Below are positions 1 through 6,576 of a stretch of 8,692 nt of DNA, piece after piece (position 1 is the first letter of the stretch; each line of letters begins with the position of its first letter). Position numbers and translations under genes: made by a program. Source of the stretch: Acidobacteriota bacterium (GTDB taxonomy: Bacteria > Acidobacteriota > Terriglobia > Terriglobales > Acidobacteriaceae); assembly GCA_003224785.1 (NCBI GenBank), contig QHZV01000408.1, forward strand, positions 1 through 8,692, given 5' to 3'. Under the pieces are notes generated by a model, which worked only from the letters and a program-made list of their open reading frames with translations, was not told where the DNA came from and ran no database searches.

Positions 1-424
1 CATCGGGTCCGGGATAGCGGAAGTAAAAAGCGAACTGGCCGGCTTGAACCTGAACCGGAAGCGCATCGGCTGCGGGCGGAGTGAAGTAGATGGTGGCCCA
101 CGCCTTCTTACCAAATGCCCCTAGAATGAGGACCTCCAGGCCAACCAGGACGAAGGCGGCTCCGACCAGACCTTTGGCCCCTCCGGGAAAAGTTCTGACC
201 CTGGCTCCCGGTTTCCGGCCCGAGAACATCCAGATGAAAACCCCGAGCACGATCTGCGCGGCCAGGAAGCAGATTCCTGCTTCGACCATCGTGTCTGATA
301 GTTGCTCGTCGATCTGATAACCGTGCGTAGAAATATCAGCGGGCGGTACCCAGATATGGGCAACAATAGGAACAGCAGAAGCGATTGCGATCACAACCAG
401 AGTGACTGCCAGGAGCTTTCCCAT
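1..424 (-). CDS. coxB: Cytochrome c oxidase subunit II-like protein, N-terminal part (cut by window edge)
   Basis: Only the first 141 residues are present; the gene runs off the left edge. Subunit II of heme-copper oxidases receives electrons from a periplasmic donor through its CuA site and passes them to subunit I. Hydrophobic segments lie at about residues 4-22, 49-68 and 84-103. The periplasmic domain then begins with VQVQAGQFAFYFRYPGPD (residues 124-141), which matches the aromatic-rich motif ahead of the subunit II cupredoxin domain (QFxWxFRYPG in relatives). The CuA ligands would lie beyond the edge and cannot be checked. The usual family has two membrane helices, so the first segment may be a signal or an extra helix. 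The ATG has an AGAGGA ribosome site close upstream. It is the last visible gene of the leftward electron-transfer operon, 69 bases after the cupredoxin gene. An alternative oxidase or nitric-oxide-reductase-like subunit II is not excluded. Confidence 0.75.
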   Translation of the reverse strand, partial: MGKLLAVTLVVIAIASAVPIVAHIWVPPADISTHGYQIDEQLSDTMVEAGICFLAAQIVLGVFIWMFSGRKPGARVRTFPGGAKGLVGAAFVLVGLEVLILGAFGKKAWATIYFTPPAADALPVQVQAGQFAFYFRYPGPD

Positions 425-447
425 GAGTCCTCTATTCACGGCGCTCA

Positions 448-487
448 ACAAAAATAAACAGGAGCCGCTGCGGCCGCGGCCCCCTCC
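448..487 (-). terminator. GC-rich hairpin plus U-rich tract between cupredoxin gene and coxB (possible attenuator)
   Basis: Read on the minus strand just after the cupredoxin stop codon, GGAG and CCGC pair with GCGG and CTCC around a 7-base loop, with a GGGG bulge on the 5' side. A T-rich run, TGTTTATTTTTG, follows. This resembles a Rho-independent terminator but stands inside an apparent operon, so partial termination that lowers coxB expression relative to the upstream genes is a reasonable inference. The bulge weakens the call. Confidence 0.4.
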
Positions 488-493
488 CCCGAG

Positions 494-1252
494 CTACTTT
501 GCTTTGAAAGTGAAATCGGCCGTTGCGGGTTTTCCAGCGGCGACCGTAATTTTCTGCGTTTGAGTTCCTAAAGTTTCCTGCCACGCGGTCAATGTATAGC
601 TGCCCGGCGGCACGTTTTCAATCTTGAACGAACCAGAGTCATCGCTCACTCCGTACGGCCCTTTTACTACCACCATGTATCCGCTCATCCAAGGATGAAT
701 ATTGCACTTCACGTGAATGGCAACTTCCGGCGCTTGCCAGGTGTTGTCAATTGGCGGCGCCCCCGAAGGCTGGGACTTATTCCATTCATGGTTTGGTCCA
801 CCCGGCTTCGGCATGGGGTGAATATTGTGCGATGTTGGATCGCTGTTCGTGACCTCGAAGTGCTGATTCGGATTCAGTCCCATCACGTGCGGAATGTACT
901 GGCAACCTTTCTGGTCCCAAATTGGCTTCGATGAGGCAACTTCATTTTCCGCCGATCCGCTCAGTCCCTCTGAAATGTAGACCACGACGTTCTTCAAACC
1001 ACCGCCAGACCCAGCGACCACTTTTTCTGTTGTAACCGGGTTCGCCTTGTGCACCGCGGCGCATGCCGGCTCCTTCGACATATCGATAGGCCGCTGGTGA
1101 GGCGCAGTGCCCTCCAGCTTGATGGTTCCCGTAATGCCGGCTCCTGATGCCGGAGCAGCCTTGACCTCGCGCTGCGACATTACAAAGACGAAAATCAACG
1201 TAAGTGCCGCGGAAAATATTGCCAGTCCTTGATACCAAGCCTGCTTCTTCAT
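494..1252 (-). CDS. Exported cupredoxin-like protein with C-terminal carboxypeptidase regulatory-like domain
   Basis: 252 residues. An N-terminal hydrophobic segment (residues about 9-26) is a signal peptide or membrane anchor; a cleavage site near VKA-AP (residue 32) is possible. The middle carries a type-1-copper-like ligand set: SHNIH (residues 141-145) and, near the end of the fold, CNIHPWMSG (183-191), with Cys183, His186 and Met189 spaced as in the common CxxHPWMxG form of small cupredoxins. The C-terminus (about 198-252) fits a carboxypeptidase regulatory-like beta-sandwich, with GSFKIENVPPGSYTL as its signature. Two further cysteines (64 and 117) lie outside the copper motif and could form a disulphide. 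The ATG is preceded by GAGGAG about ten bases away. It sits 48 bases after the diheme cytochrome gene and before coxB, which suggests a periplasmic electron carrier between the two. Copper binding is inferred from ligands only; a structural role is possible. Confidence 0.8.
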   Translation of the reverse strand: MKKQAWYQGLAIFSAALTLIFVFVMSQREVKAAPASGAGITGTIKLEGTAPHQRPIDMSKEPACAAVHKANPVTTEKVVAGSGGGLKNVVVYISEGLSGSAENEVASSKPIWDQKGCQYIPHVMGLNPNQHFEVTNSDPTSHNIHPMPKPGGPNHEWNKSQPSGAPPIDNTWQAPEVAIHVKCNIHPWMSGYMVVVKGPYGVSDDSGSFKIENVPPGSYTLTAWQETLGTQTQKITVAAGKPATADFTFKAK

Positions 1253-1300
1253 AAAGCTCTTTCTCCTCGTTCAACTGCGATTCCTATTGTCAGCTCCGGT

Positions 1301-2224
1301 TCATTGCGGTTTGTTCTCGTTGCTCTGCGGCTGGGTCGTCGGCGCTGCATTTGGTGCTGCCGGTGCAGCAGCGGGAGCCGGTGCGTTTGGATTGATCGGC
1401 TTCAGGCCAAGCTGTTTTGCGATTTCCTTTTCCTGCGTGTGCATTGGCTGCAATGTGCGCAAGTAGAACACCAGGTCCCAGGCCTCGTCCGGCTTCACGT
1501 TGTCTGAAAACGATGGCATGGGAGTGCCGTCCAGTCCGGTCATGAAGATGCGATACAGATCACGATCCTCCGCGCCGCATTTGAATTTCGTCTGGTCGTG
1601 GAAGTTAAAAGGCTTGATTGGGCGATTCTGATCGTCGGTCAAAGTGTCGGCTGACGGTCCATTTGCGCGGCCTTCAACGCCGTGGCACTTCCAGCATTCG
1701 AGCTTCTGAAAGAGCGCCTGACCAGCTTTGATCCGCTCGGCATTGACCGCGGGTTCAGGCGGAATTTCGATTACGGCGCCAGACTTTTCCGTCTTCCAAC
1801 GGTCCGAGAAATGTTTGACGTACGCGACCAAGTCGGCACGCGCCTGATCGGAAAGCGGGTTCCACGAAGGCATATTCGAACTCTCGAGGCCCCGCCCGAC
1901 GGTGTTGTAAAGGTCTTCGTCTGTGGGAAGCGAACCGCTCGGGGTGGAACGGCATTTGAATGTGGCAAGGGTAAAGTTGCGTGGCTTGGGATCAAGCCAC
2001 ACCGCATTCTCTCCTTCGCCATCACCAAGGTCGCCATGGCATCCGGCACAATAGCGGCGATAATTTGTTGCTGCATCTTTTGCATGTCCGGTGAGTTTAC
2101 CGACATGCGCTTCCATTCCCAGGTTTTCGTCTTCCTGGTACTTGGTGACTTGCGCAGAGGAGAGGCTGCAAACCGCCAGCACTGCTACTGCGCACGCGAT
2201 AAAGTTCAAATGTTGTGTACGCAT
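1301..2224 (-). CDS. Periplasmic diheme cytochrome c
   Basis: 307 residues with a Sec signal peptide (1-24, cleavage after SSA). Two class I cytochrome c domains follow. The first has CAGCH at 59-63 with a probable distal Met118 in NMPSW; the second has CWKCH at 177-181 with a probable distal Met236 in PMPSF. Both domains include the TxxDLYxxxxxGL-type segment common in periplasmic diheme carriers. The last 40 residues are an Ala/Pro/Asn-rich low-complexity tail, probably a flexible linker. An in-frame ATG nine codons upstream is rejected because this ATG has a strong GGAGGAG three bases ahead and immediately begins the signal peptide. The ribosome site directly follows the stop codon of the upstream porin gene, which is 10 bases away, so the two are surely cotranscribed. 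Likely role: shuttling electrons between the outer-membrane cytochrome-porin and the cupredoxin or oxidase, as Cyc1 does in the rus operon. The direction of flow is inferred. Confidence 0.9.
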   Translation of the reverse strand: MRTQHLNFIACAVAVLAVCSLSSAQVTKYQEDENLGMEAHVGKLTGHAKDAATNYRRYCAGCHGDLGDGEGENAVWLDPKPRNFTLATFKCRSTPSGSLPTDEDLYNTVGRGLESSNMPSWNPLSDQARADLVAYVKHFSDRWKTEKSGAVIEIPPEPAVNAERIKAGQALFQKLECWKCHGVEGRANGPSADTLTDDQNRPIKPFNFHDQTKFKCGAEDRDLYRIFMTGLDGTPMPSFSDNVKPDEAWDLVFYLRTLQPMHTQEKEIAKQLGLKPINPNAPAPAAAPAAPNAAPTTQPQSNENKPQ

Positions 2225-2234
2225 CTTCTCCTCC

Positions 2235-3555
2235 TTAGAAGTCGAAATCAAAGCCCAACATCAGGCTGTTGCTGGTGAGGTCCGATCCATCGGGCGCGAG
2301 GCCTCGGCCCCGGATCCAGGAATATTCGTTATGCCATGCGAATCCGCCGCGGCTGTTCATGATTGGATAATAGCGATAGCCAAACACGTAGTTATCCAAG
2401 TTGCCGAGGTTCGACGGCATCGTGGTCGGATCAGCTTGCTGTGACATTCTGATCCATTCCGATCGCTGGAAGAAAACTAGTTGCGGGCTGTGCACCCAGT
2501 GGGTTTCAACGAATGCACCATTTGGGTGCCGTGGGATCGTCAATTGGGTTCCCGAATCCAGCGCCGAACCAGGGGCTGTCAGATCCGTGCTGGGTGACAA
2601 CCTGGAAATCCAGCTTGCCGAAATAGAAAAGGCCTACAAAACCTTCGCGGCTGAAGCCTTTGTTCCCTGTACCGGAATTCGCAATTGGCACTCCGCCCGA
2701 GGTCAGGAATGACGTAGCCGCTTCACCGAGCATGGCGTAAAAGCCGATCCGATCCGTTCCTAGCTTGCCTACGTTGAAGGCGTGACTACCGGTAATAAAT
2801 GTGCTGTAGGAGTTACTGCCATAGGGCAGGTCAGGATTGCCGTCGGTAGAACTGAGCACGGCCACCGACAGTCGAGTGCGATCATTCGCCGAGTGACCCA
2901 GCCATTCCACCCCGATCTGGTTATCGCCAAGTTGACCAAAGATATTTCCGTCGCCAACCGGAATGAAATGGTAAAGGTTATAGCCGCCTCCGCTGGCTGA
3001 GAGCGTAAGGCCCCGTTTCTCGGAAACGATATTGTCGAGTTCGAATTTACCGAGCTTGAAGTTCAGCCAAGGACTGTGGAACAGGTTATCCAACCGGGCG
3101 TTGACTGCCTCGATGTGGAACGAACCTAATTCGTCTGAAGCAGGAATGATCTGGAAGGAGATGTTCTTTTCCAGGGTTCCAGCGCTAAGAATGTCGAGGC
3201 CGCCGTAGTCAAAACCGCTGAACGACAATCGCTTCAGGGCCGCACCGCCGCCGGTAGTGTCGTAGGAAACTTTGTCCGTGCTTTCGCGATGCCAGAACGG
3301 CGTCATGCGGAACGTGACAGGCCAATAGGAAGGGTTTTGCCATACCGGCGAGTCGCGATCGTTCATCAGCTGATAGCCGTTGTCTTTGAACTTTTGTCCA
3401 AAGTAATTCAGCATCGGCCAGGCTTCATGGCAAGCCGAGCATCGCAGACCGTATTTCCTGGCGAATGCAGGAAGAGCTTTGGCGTTTCCGGTGAATGAAA
3501 GAAGAAAGCTAGCAGTGAACAGCAGACCCGCAAAACGGCTCCGGGCAGAAGTCAT
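2235..3555 (-). CDS. Cyc2-like outer-membrane monoheme cytochrome-porin fusion, interrupted by a +1 frameshift near 2521-2526
   Basis: Joined across the frameshift, the product is about 439 residues. It has a signal peptide (1-27, ending NAKA), then LPAFARKYGLRCSACHEAWP with one heme site, Cys39-x-x-Cys42-His43, followed by LNYFGQKFKDNGYQL. The remainder alternates short amphipathic strands rich in Gly, Asn and aromatics, typical of an outer-membrane beta-barrel, and ends SLMLGFDFDF with the terminal Phe expected of a barrel assembly signal. Heme N-terminus plus barrel is the architecture of Cyc2, the outer-membrane Fe(II) oxidase; other porin-cytochromes share the motif. The ATG at 3555 has GGAGGAG three bases ahead; the longer in-frame start at 3654 lacks this and precedes the signal peptide. 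After Pro344 the first frame ends in five unrelated residues and TGA at 2508-2506; dropping one A of CCCAAATGG restores a further 95 residues, beginning NGAFVETHW. This is either a sequencing error, a recent mutation, or much less likely programmed slippage. Confidence 0.8.
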
Positions 3556-3626
3556 CGGCTCCTCCTGGGACAGCAGACATCCACAACCGATTCTCTTTTT
3601 AGCCCCTACAGCGCGCAGTTCCGAAG

Positions 3627-3654
3627 TCTCTATCAATGCGATGTTAGTTGTCAA
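3627..3654 (-). promoter_or_regulatory. Candidate sigma-70 promoter of the electron-transfer operon
   Basis: On the minus strand a perfect TTGACA (-35) is followed after 16 bases by TAGAGA (-10, three of six consensus bases). Transcription would begin near 3620, giving a leader of about 65 bases before the cytochrome-porin start. The -35 overlaps the first unit of the 11-bp repeat array, so a protein bound there would touch or replace RNA polymerase contacts. The weak -10 would suit an activated promoter. Confidence 0.35.
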
Positions 3655-3700
3655 GGAATTGTCTCGAAATTGTCACCAAATTGTCACCAACTTGTCTCTA
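3646..3700. promoter_or_regulatory. Five phased 11-bp direct repeats, putative OmpR/PhoB-type operator array
   Basis: TTGTC begins at 3648, 3659, 3670, 3681 and 3692, exactly 11 bases apart. Units two to four read AATTGTCTCGA, AATTGTCACCA and AATTGTCACCA; the outer ones are slightly degenerate. Eleven-base direct repeats of a TGTCA core separated by A/T-biased bases are the known binding pattern of PhoB and related winged-helix response regulators, which bind head to tail. The array lies between two divergent transcription units and could control either or both. No cognate OmpR-type regulator is in the window; the response regulator at 8192-8629 has no DNA-binding domain. Confidence 0.55.
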
Positions 3701-3718
3701 ATTTCACTCCACCTCGAG

Positions 3719-3748
3719 TTGACACGAACTCATGTGACAGGATATGAG
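3719..3748 (+). promoter_or_regulatory. Candidate sigma-70 promoter for the SH3-protein pair
   Basis: TTGACA at 3719-3724 is followed after 18 bases by TATGAG at 3743-3748 (four of six -10 bases). It lies 22 bases downstream of the repeat array. Transcription would start near 3755, about 95 bases before the ATG at 3851. That would leave an upstream TTG start at 3767 almost without a leader, which favours the ATG. Confidence 0.4.
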
Positions 3749-3850
3749 AGTGCAGGAGCTGCATTCTTGAACGCACATTCTTTACCTCGAAGCTCCCAGT
3801 TTCAGCCGTCCTCGCACGGTCGCGACAAGAATTCTACGGAAACGTTTGGC

Positions 3851-4609
3851 ATGGGGCTGACGGTGACAGTTCCTGCCTCTGAGGCGGAGCTTGTTCAAGC
3901 TGTGCAGGATGTTGTTGCCGACGGCATTATTCAGGGCAGCAGAGAATACAACAAAGACGAATATATTGCCAGCGCCGAAGCCGCCGACAGCACATCTGCA
4001 TTTCCTAAGTGGGATGGGCCTGGACGGACCTTCTATAAAATCCGCAAGAACGCCATCGATCCCCGTAATTTTAAAGACACTGGAGATGCGGGAACTCTGG
4101 CGGTCCGTTATGTGGTGCAGCCTGGAAATGAAAAGAGCGCGATTCTAAAGATTGACGCGGTTTTCGTAGATGACCTGCACCTGCGCGCACATCCGTCAAA
4201 TGGTTCGGTAGAAGGCGCCGAATACGCCGCCATTCAGGACCACATCGCGACCATGCACTTGCAGGCAGAGCGTAACGCCGATGAGAAGCAACGTAAGGAA
4301 CAGGAGGTGGCTGCCAAAGAGCTGGAGCGCAAGCACGAGCAACAGCGGAACGAACTCGCAATCGCGCAGTCACCCGACGAAACTACTCAGAAATACGTGG
4401 AAAGACTTCGCCACGACGTGGAAAGGATGGTGAAGTCTCCGGGCGCGCAGCTCAGATCTGCGCCGTTCCGAAGCGCGTCGAGTATTGTCCCCGTCCCGGC
4501 TGGCGCGCGCGTAGTGATTCTGATTTCGACCCCGTATTGGTTCGGGGTCGAGACCGATAGCGGCCAGCACGGGTGGATACATCACAATCAATTGGAGTTG
4601 TTGCCGTGA
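3851..4609 (+). CDS. SH3-like domain protein with central coiled coil (function unknown)
   Basis: 252 residues from the chosen ATG. Residues 1-125 form an alpha/beta region beginning MGLTVTVPASEAELVQAVQD that I cannot assign to a named fold. Residues 125-172 are a charged Gln/Glu/Lys-rich coiled coil. Residues 197-252 look like a bacterial SH3 domain: SPGAQLRSAPFRSAS, then VILIS, and GWIHHNQLELL at the end. The start is unresolved. The frame is open back to 3479, but that part overlaps the opposite-strand cytochrome-porin and gives no signal peptide. A TTG at 3767 has AGGAG eight bases ahead but adds 28 residues with no secretion signal. The ATG at 3851 has only a weak upstream purine run. 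The partner protein is exported, so a missing or frameshifted signal here would be odd. The stop overlaps the next gene by four bases (GTGA), so the two are translationally coupled. Confidence 0.7.
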   Translation: MGLTVTVPASEAELVQAVQDVVADGIIQGSREYNKDEYIASAEAADSTSAFPKWDGPGRTFYKIRKNAIDPRNFKDTGDAGTLAVRYVVQPGNEKSAILKIDAVFVDDLHLRAHPSNGSVEGAEYAAIQDHIATMHLQAERNADEKQRKEQEVAAKELERKHEQQRNELAIAQSPDETTQKYVERLRHDVERMVKSPGAQLRSAPFRSASSIVPVPAGARVVILISTPYWFGVETDSGQHGWIHHNQLELLP

Positions 4610-5790
4610 AGCTCCTACGGATCGCGGCGTTGGGGCTGGTCCCACCATTTTGCGTTGCTCAGAGCGCTAGTACTTCTGCTGACGCTACGCTGAGTCAGCG
4701 TTCGTTTGCGGAGCCAGCGTCCACGGTTCAAGCTGCGTTGAATAAACTGCAGCCAACGTTTTCCGGATCCCTTCCGACTCTGGATGGCTTTGTTAAAGCT
4801 GGGGCCCAGTCGTTCGATCATTATCAGCGGCCGTACTATCACTGCACCGTGCACGTTACGTCAACAGCGTCTGGGGCATCGATTGTGAGCGTTACGGCGA
4901 AGATCACTGCCTGGCACGACGCGCCGCCTCACGCTGATTACGAGATCTTGCAATCCAATGGACGACTCGAGTCCGACTTGCTCGACCGCTTGCAGGATTC
5001 GCTGGGTGCGAAGCCGCACGCCGAAGCCAAAGCGGAACCGGGTCCGGATATTTCGGCACCGATGCCGCAGCTGCCCAAGCACTCAGGTAGCGTTTCAACC
5101 TCAGACAAGGCAAGGCAGCAGGAGTCGCCCCTCGATGAAGAAGCGCGAGGGCTGGCCGAGATTCTTCGCAATCAGAGTCACCCAACAAACCTGGTTGCCA
5201 TCAAGCGCGACCAGACTCCAATTCTTGAAGCGCCGAGTGCCGACGCCAAAGTATTGTTCATGGCCAGCGCAGAAGACGAGTTCGAAATTCTCGATGTAAA
5301 CCCTCAGTGGGTGCACGTGCGAATGTCTGGTCTGTCCCGCGGGTGGCTGAGGCGTTCAAGCGTCGAGATGCTGGATGCATCACTCGCCGGAAAGAATGAG
5401 CAGCCGCAGGTCCAAGAAGTGGCGAAACCAGCTACCGCTTCGGTGAGCGCTCAATTTTCCGTGAGCAGTGAGGAAGTCGGTCTGTTCCCGGGCACCTGGG
5501 GTCCGTTGAAAGGGAAAAACGCAAAAATCATTTCCGTGCAGCAGGCTAGCGGAACCGGACGCATTACCAGCCCGCAGGACAAACTCCGCTTCGCCGGTTC
5601 GGTATTTAGCAAAGAAGTTTTGCCGGTGGGAGCCGATGGTCTGGTGCTGATTTTCGACGCCGAGGATGGCGGAATGATCGCGTCAACTCGCGAGGATCTC
5701 GACCAATGGCGTCATGGCAGCATCTCGGAAGAGAACTTCTGGAAGAAATGTTTGCTCGATCCGCCGGAGATTCTTGGCGCAAGCAATTAG
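4606..5790 (+). CDS. Exported SH3-like domain protein (function unknown)
   Basis: 394 residues starting at GTG, which overlaps the stop of the preceding gene as GTGA. A GGAG lies nine bases ahead, and the residues that follow form a clear signal peptide (VKLLRIAALGLVPPFCVA, cleavage near residue 18); an in-frame ATG 11 codons upstream would bury it. Residues 40-140 form an N-terminal domain with Cys80 that I do not recognise. A charged, Pro-rich linker covers about 140-190. An SH3-like domain occupies about 195-257 (VAIKRDQTPILEAPSADAKV, then WVHVRMSGLSRGWLRRSSVE). The C-terminal 100 residues (about 290-390) have beta-strand character and end in a Trp-rich helix. SH3-like domains of this kind often bind cell wall or partner proteins; here that is only a family-level guess. 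It is the second gene of the plus-strand pair and converges on the gene at 5901-6273. Confidence 0.8.
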   Translation: MKLLRIAALGLVPPFCVAQSASTSADATLSQRSFAEPASTVQAALNKLQPTFSGSLPTLDGFVKAGAQSFDHYQRPYYHCTVHVTSTASGASIVSVTAKITAWHDAPPHADYEILQSNGRLESDLLDRLQDSLGAKPHAEAKAEPGPDISAPMPQLPKHSGSVSTSDKARQQESPLDEEARGLAEILRNQSHPTNLVAIKRDQTPILEAPSADAKVLFMASAEDEFEILDVNPQWVHVRMSGLSRGWLRRSSVEMLDASLAGKNEQPQVQEVAKPATASVSAQFSVSSEEVGLFPGTWGPLKGKNAKIISVQQASGTGRITSPQDKLRFAGSVFSKEVLPVGADGLVLIFDAEDGGMIASTREDLDQWRHGSISEENFWKKCLLDPPEILGASN

Positions 5791-5795
5791 GGTTT

Positions 5796-5892
5796 GTAGA
5801 GGCGTAGCTTGCCACGTCTTTTGCAGGCAGCATGTGCTAAGCACACAGAGAGCGTGGACGCTGCCGACAGGAGACGTTGCGAGCAACGTCTC
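5796..5892. repeat. Cluster of small inverted repeats in a convergent intergenic space (REP-like; possible two-way terminator)
   Basis: Several palindromes crowd into 97 bases. AGGCGT (5800) pairs with ACGTCT (5814) with one G-T wobble. TGTGC-TAA-GCACA occupies 5834-5846. GGCAGC (5826) pairs with GCTGCC (5860) around it. AGCGT-GG-ACGCT is at 5851-5862. The strongest is GAGACGTTG-CGAG-CAACGTCTC at 5871-5892, nine paired bases with a four-base loop. There is no T-run, so classical Rho-independent termination is not obvious. Position between two convergent genes and hairpin density suggest a dispersed REP-type repeat. Confidence 0.6.
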
Positions 5893-5955
5893 TGCGGACG
5901 CTATTTTCGCCAGTTCCAGACCGGCACGCCCTTTGCATCGCGCAGCACGAGCGTA

Positions 5956-6273
5956 TCAGTTCCTTTCACTACCTCTCGAGCCAGGACTGAATGCGATCTC
6001 ATCTCCCTTTGCAAAGATCACGCCCATATCATCCATGAAGAACTTCGGACACAAATAGAGATCAAATGTATCCGCGCCGCTCTTGATGGTGAAATGCGCA
6101 ATTTCCTTGTTATTGGCTTTTTCCGGGAGCTTCAAATCCTCAATGGTGCCTTTGAATTTGGTCTCGGTGGCGACATCGTATTTCAAGACAGCATGCGAAA
6201 AGGCGAGAGCAGCCGAAATAAGAATTGATGCCAATATTAGAAAAGCTCGGCGGGACACAATCAGTTCGCGCAT
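5956..6273 (-). CDS. Small exported protein of unknown function, C-terminus probably frameshifted
   Basis: 105 residues as read. A signal peptide follows the ATG (MRELIVSRRAFLILASIL, cleavage near residue 27), and the mature part begins HAVLKYDVATETKFKGTIED. It looks like a small beta-rich, OB-fold-like domain with LYLCPKFFMDDMGVIFAKGD in its second half. The ATG has a strong GGAGGAG seven bases upstream; the longer in-frame start at 6315 precedes this and is rejected. The last residues, SRGSERN, look unnatural. In the next frame, from about 5966 to the TAG at 5903-5901, reading gives AREVVKGTDTLVLRDAKG and then VPVWNWRK, a coherent domain ending. A small out-of-frame deletion or base error near 5960-5980 is therefore likely, and the intact gene would span 5901-6273 with about 123 or more residues. 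Function unknown; it stands alone and converges on the SH3 pair. Confidence 0.7.
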   Translation of the reverse strand: MRELIVSRRAFLILASILISAALAFSHAVLKYDVATETKFKGTIEDLKLPEKANNKEIAHFTIKSGADTFDLYLCPKFFMDDMGVIFAKGDEIAFSPGSRGSERN

Positions 6274-6576
6274 GGGCTTACTCCTCCTCGCAACGGAGCG
6301 CAGGAACGTTCGCAAAAACAGCAGCTTTCGTTTTACTTGCTAAGAATTAAGCCGGAATGAATAGATCGTGAAAACTGATGTAATCATACTACTCGGGCTG
6401 TTTTGTGAAGCAGAGAAATTAAGGGACGAACCGAGGATTGAACGGAGTTTTGGCGTGAGGGTGAGGGTCAGAGTCCAGACTTGTCACCGCCAGGACAAGC
6501 TGAAAAGCGGTGGTACGCCTTGCTTCGATTCGTCAAGAGTAAAGGTAGCGAAACGAGACGGCTACTATTGAAGGTT
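6274..6576. other. Non-coding space upstream of the small exported gene, no gene supported
   Basis: About 300 bases between tRNA-Cys and the small exported gene. A plus-strand open frame at 6368-6571 has no ribosome site, an Arg/Val-repetitive composition and no recognisable domain, so it is not called. The stretch contains an 8-base palindrome GAACGTTC (6304-6311) and two mutually exclusive small stems, CTTGTC/GACAAG (6480-6499) and CACCGC/GCGGTG (6485-6512), which lie downstream of tRNA-Cys in its reading direction but lack a T-run. Confidence 0.5.

Noticed and set aside
90..317. Plus-strand open frame opposite coxB
   Set aside because: Low-complexity Arg/Pro/Thr product with no ribosome site, antisense to a recognisable oxidase subunit.
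1682..2278. 198-codon plus-strand open frame opposite the diheme cytochrome
   Set aside because: The minus strand encodes two clear heme domains in the same place; the plus frame has no domain and is a shadow.
3646..3700. CRISPR-like repeat
   Set aside because: The units are contiguous 11-mers without spacers, far too short for CRISPR; operator-like instead.
6368..6571. Possible 67-residue plus-strand protein
   Set aside because: No ribosome site, Arg/Val-repetitive composition, no recognisable domain; probably chance.
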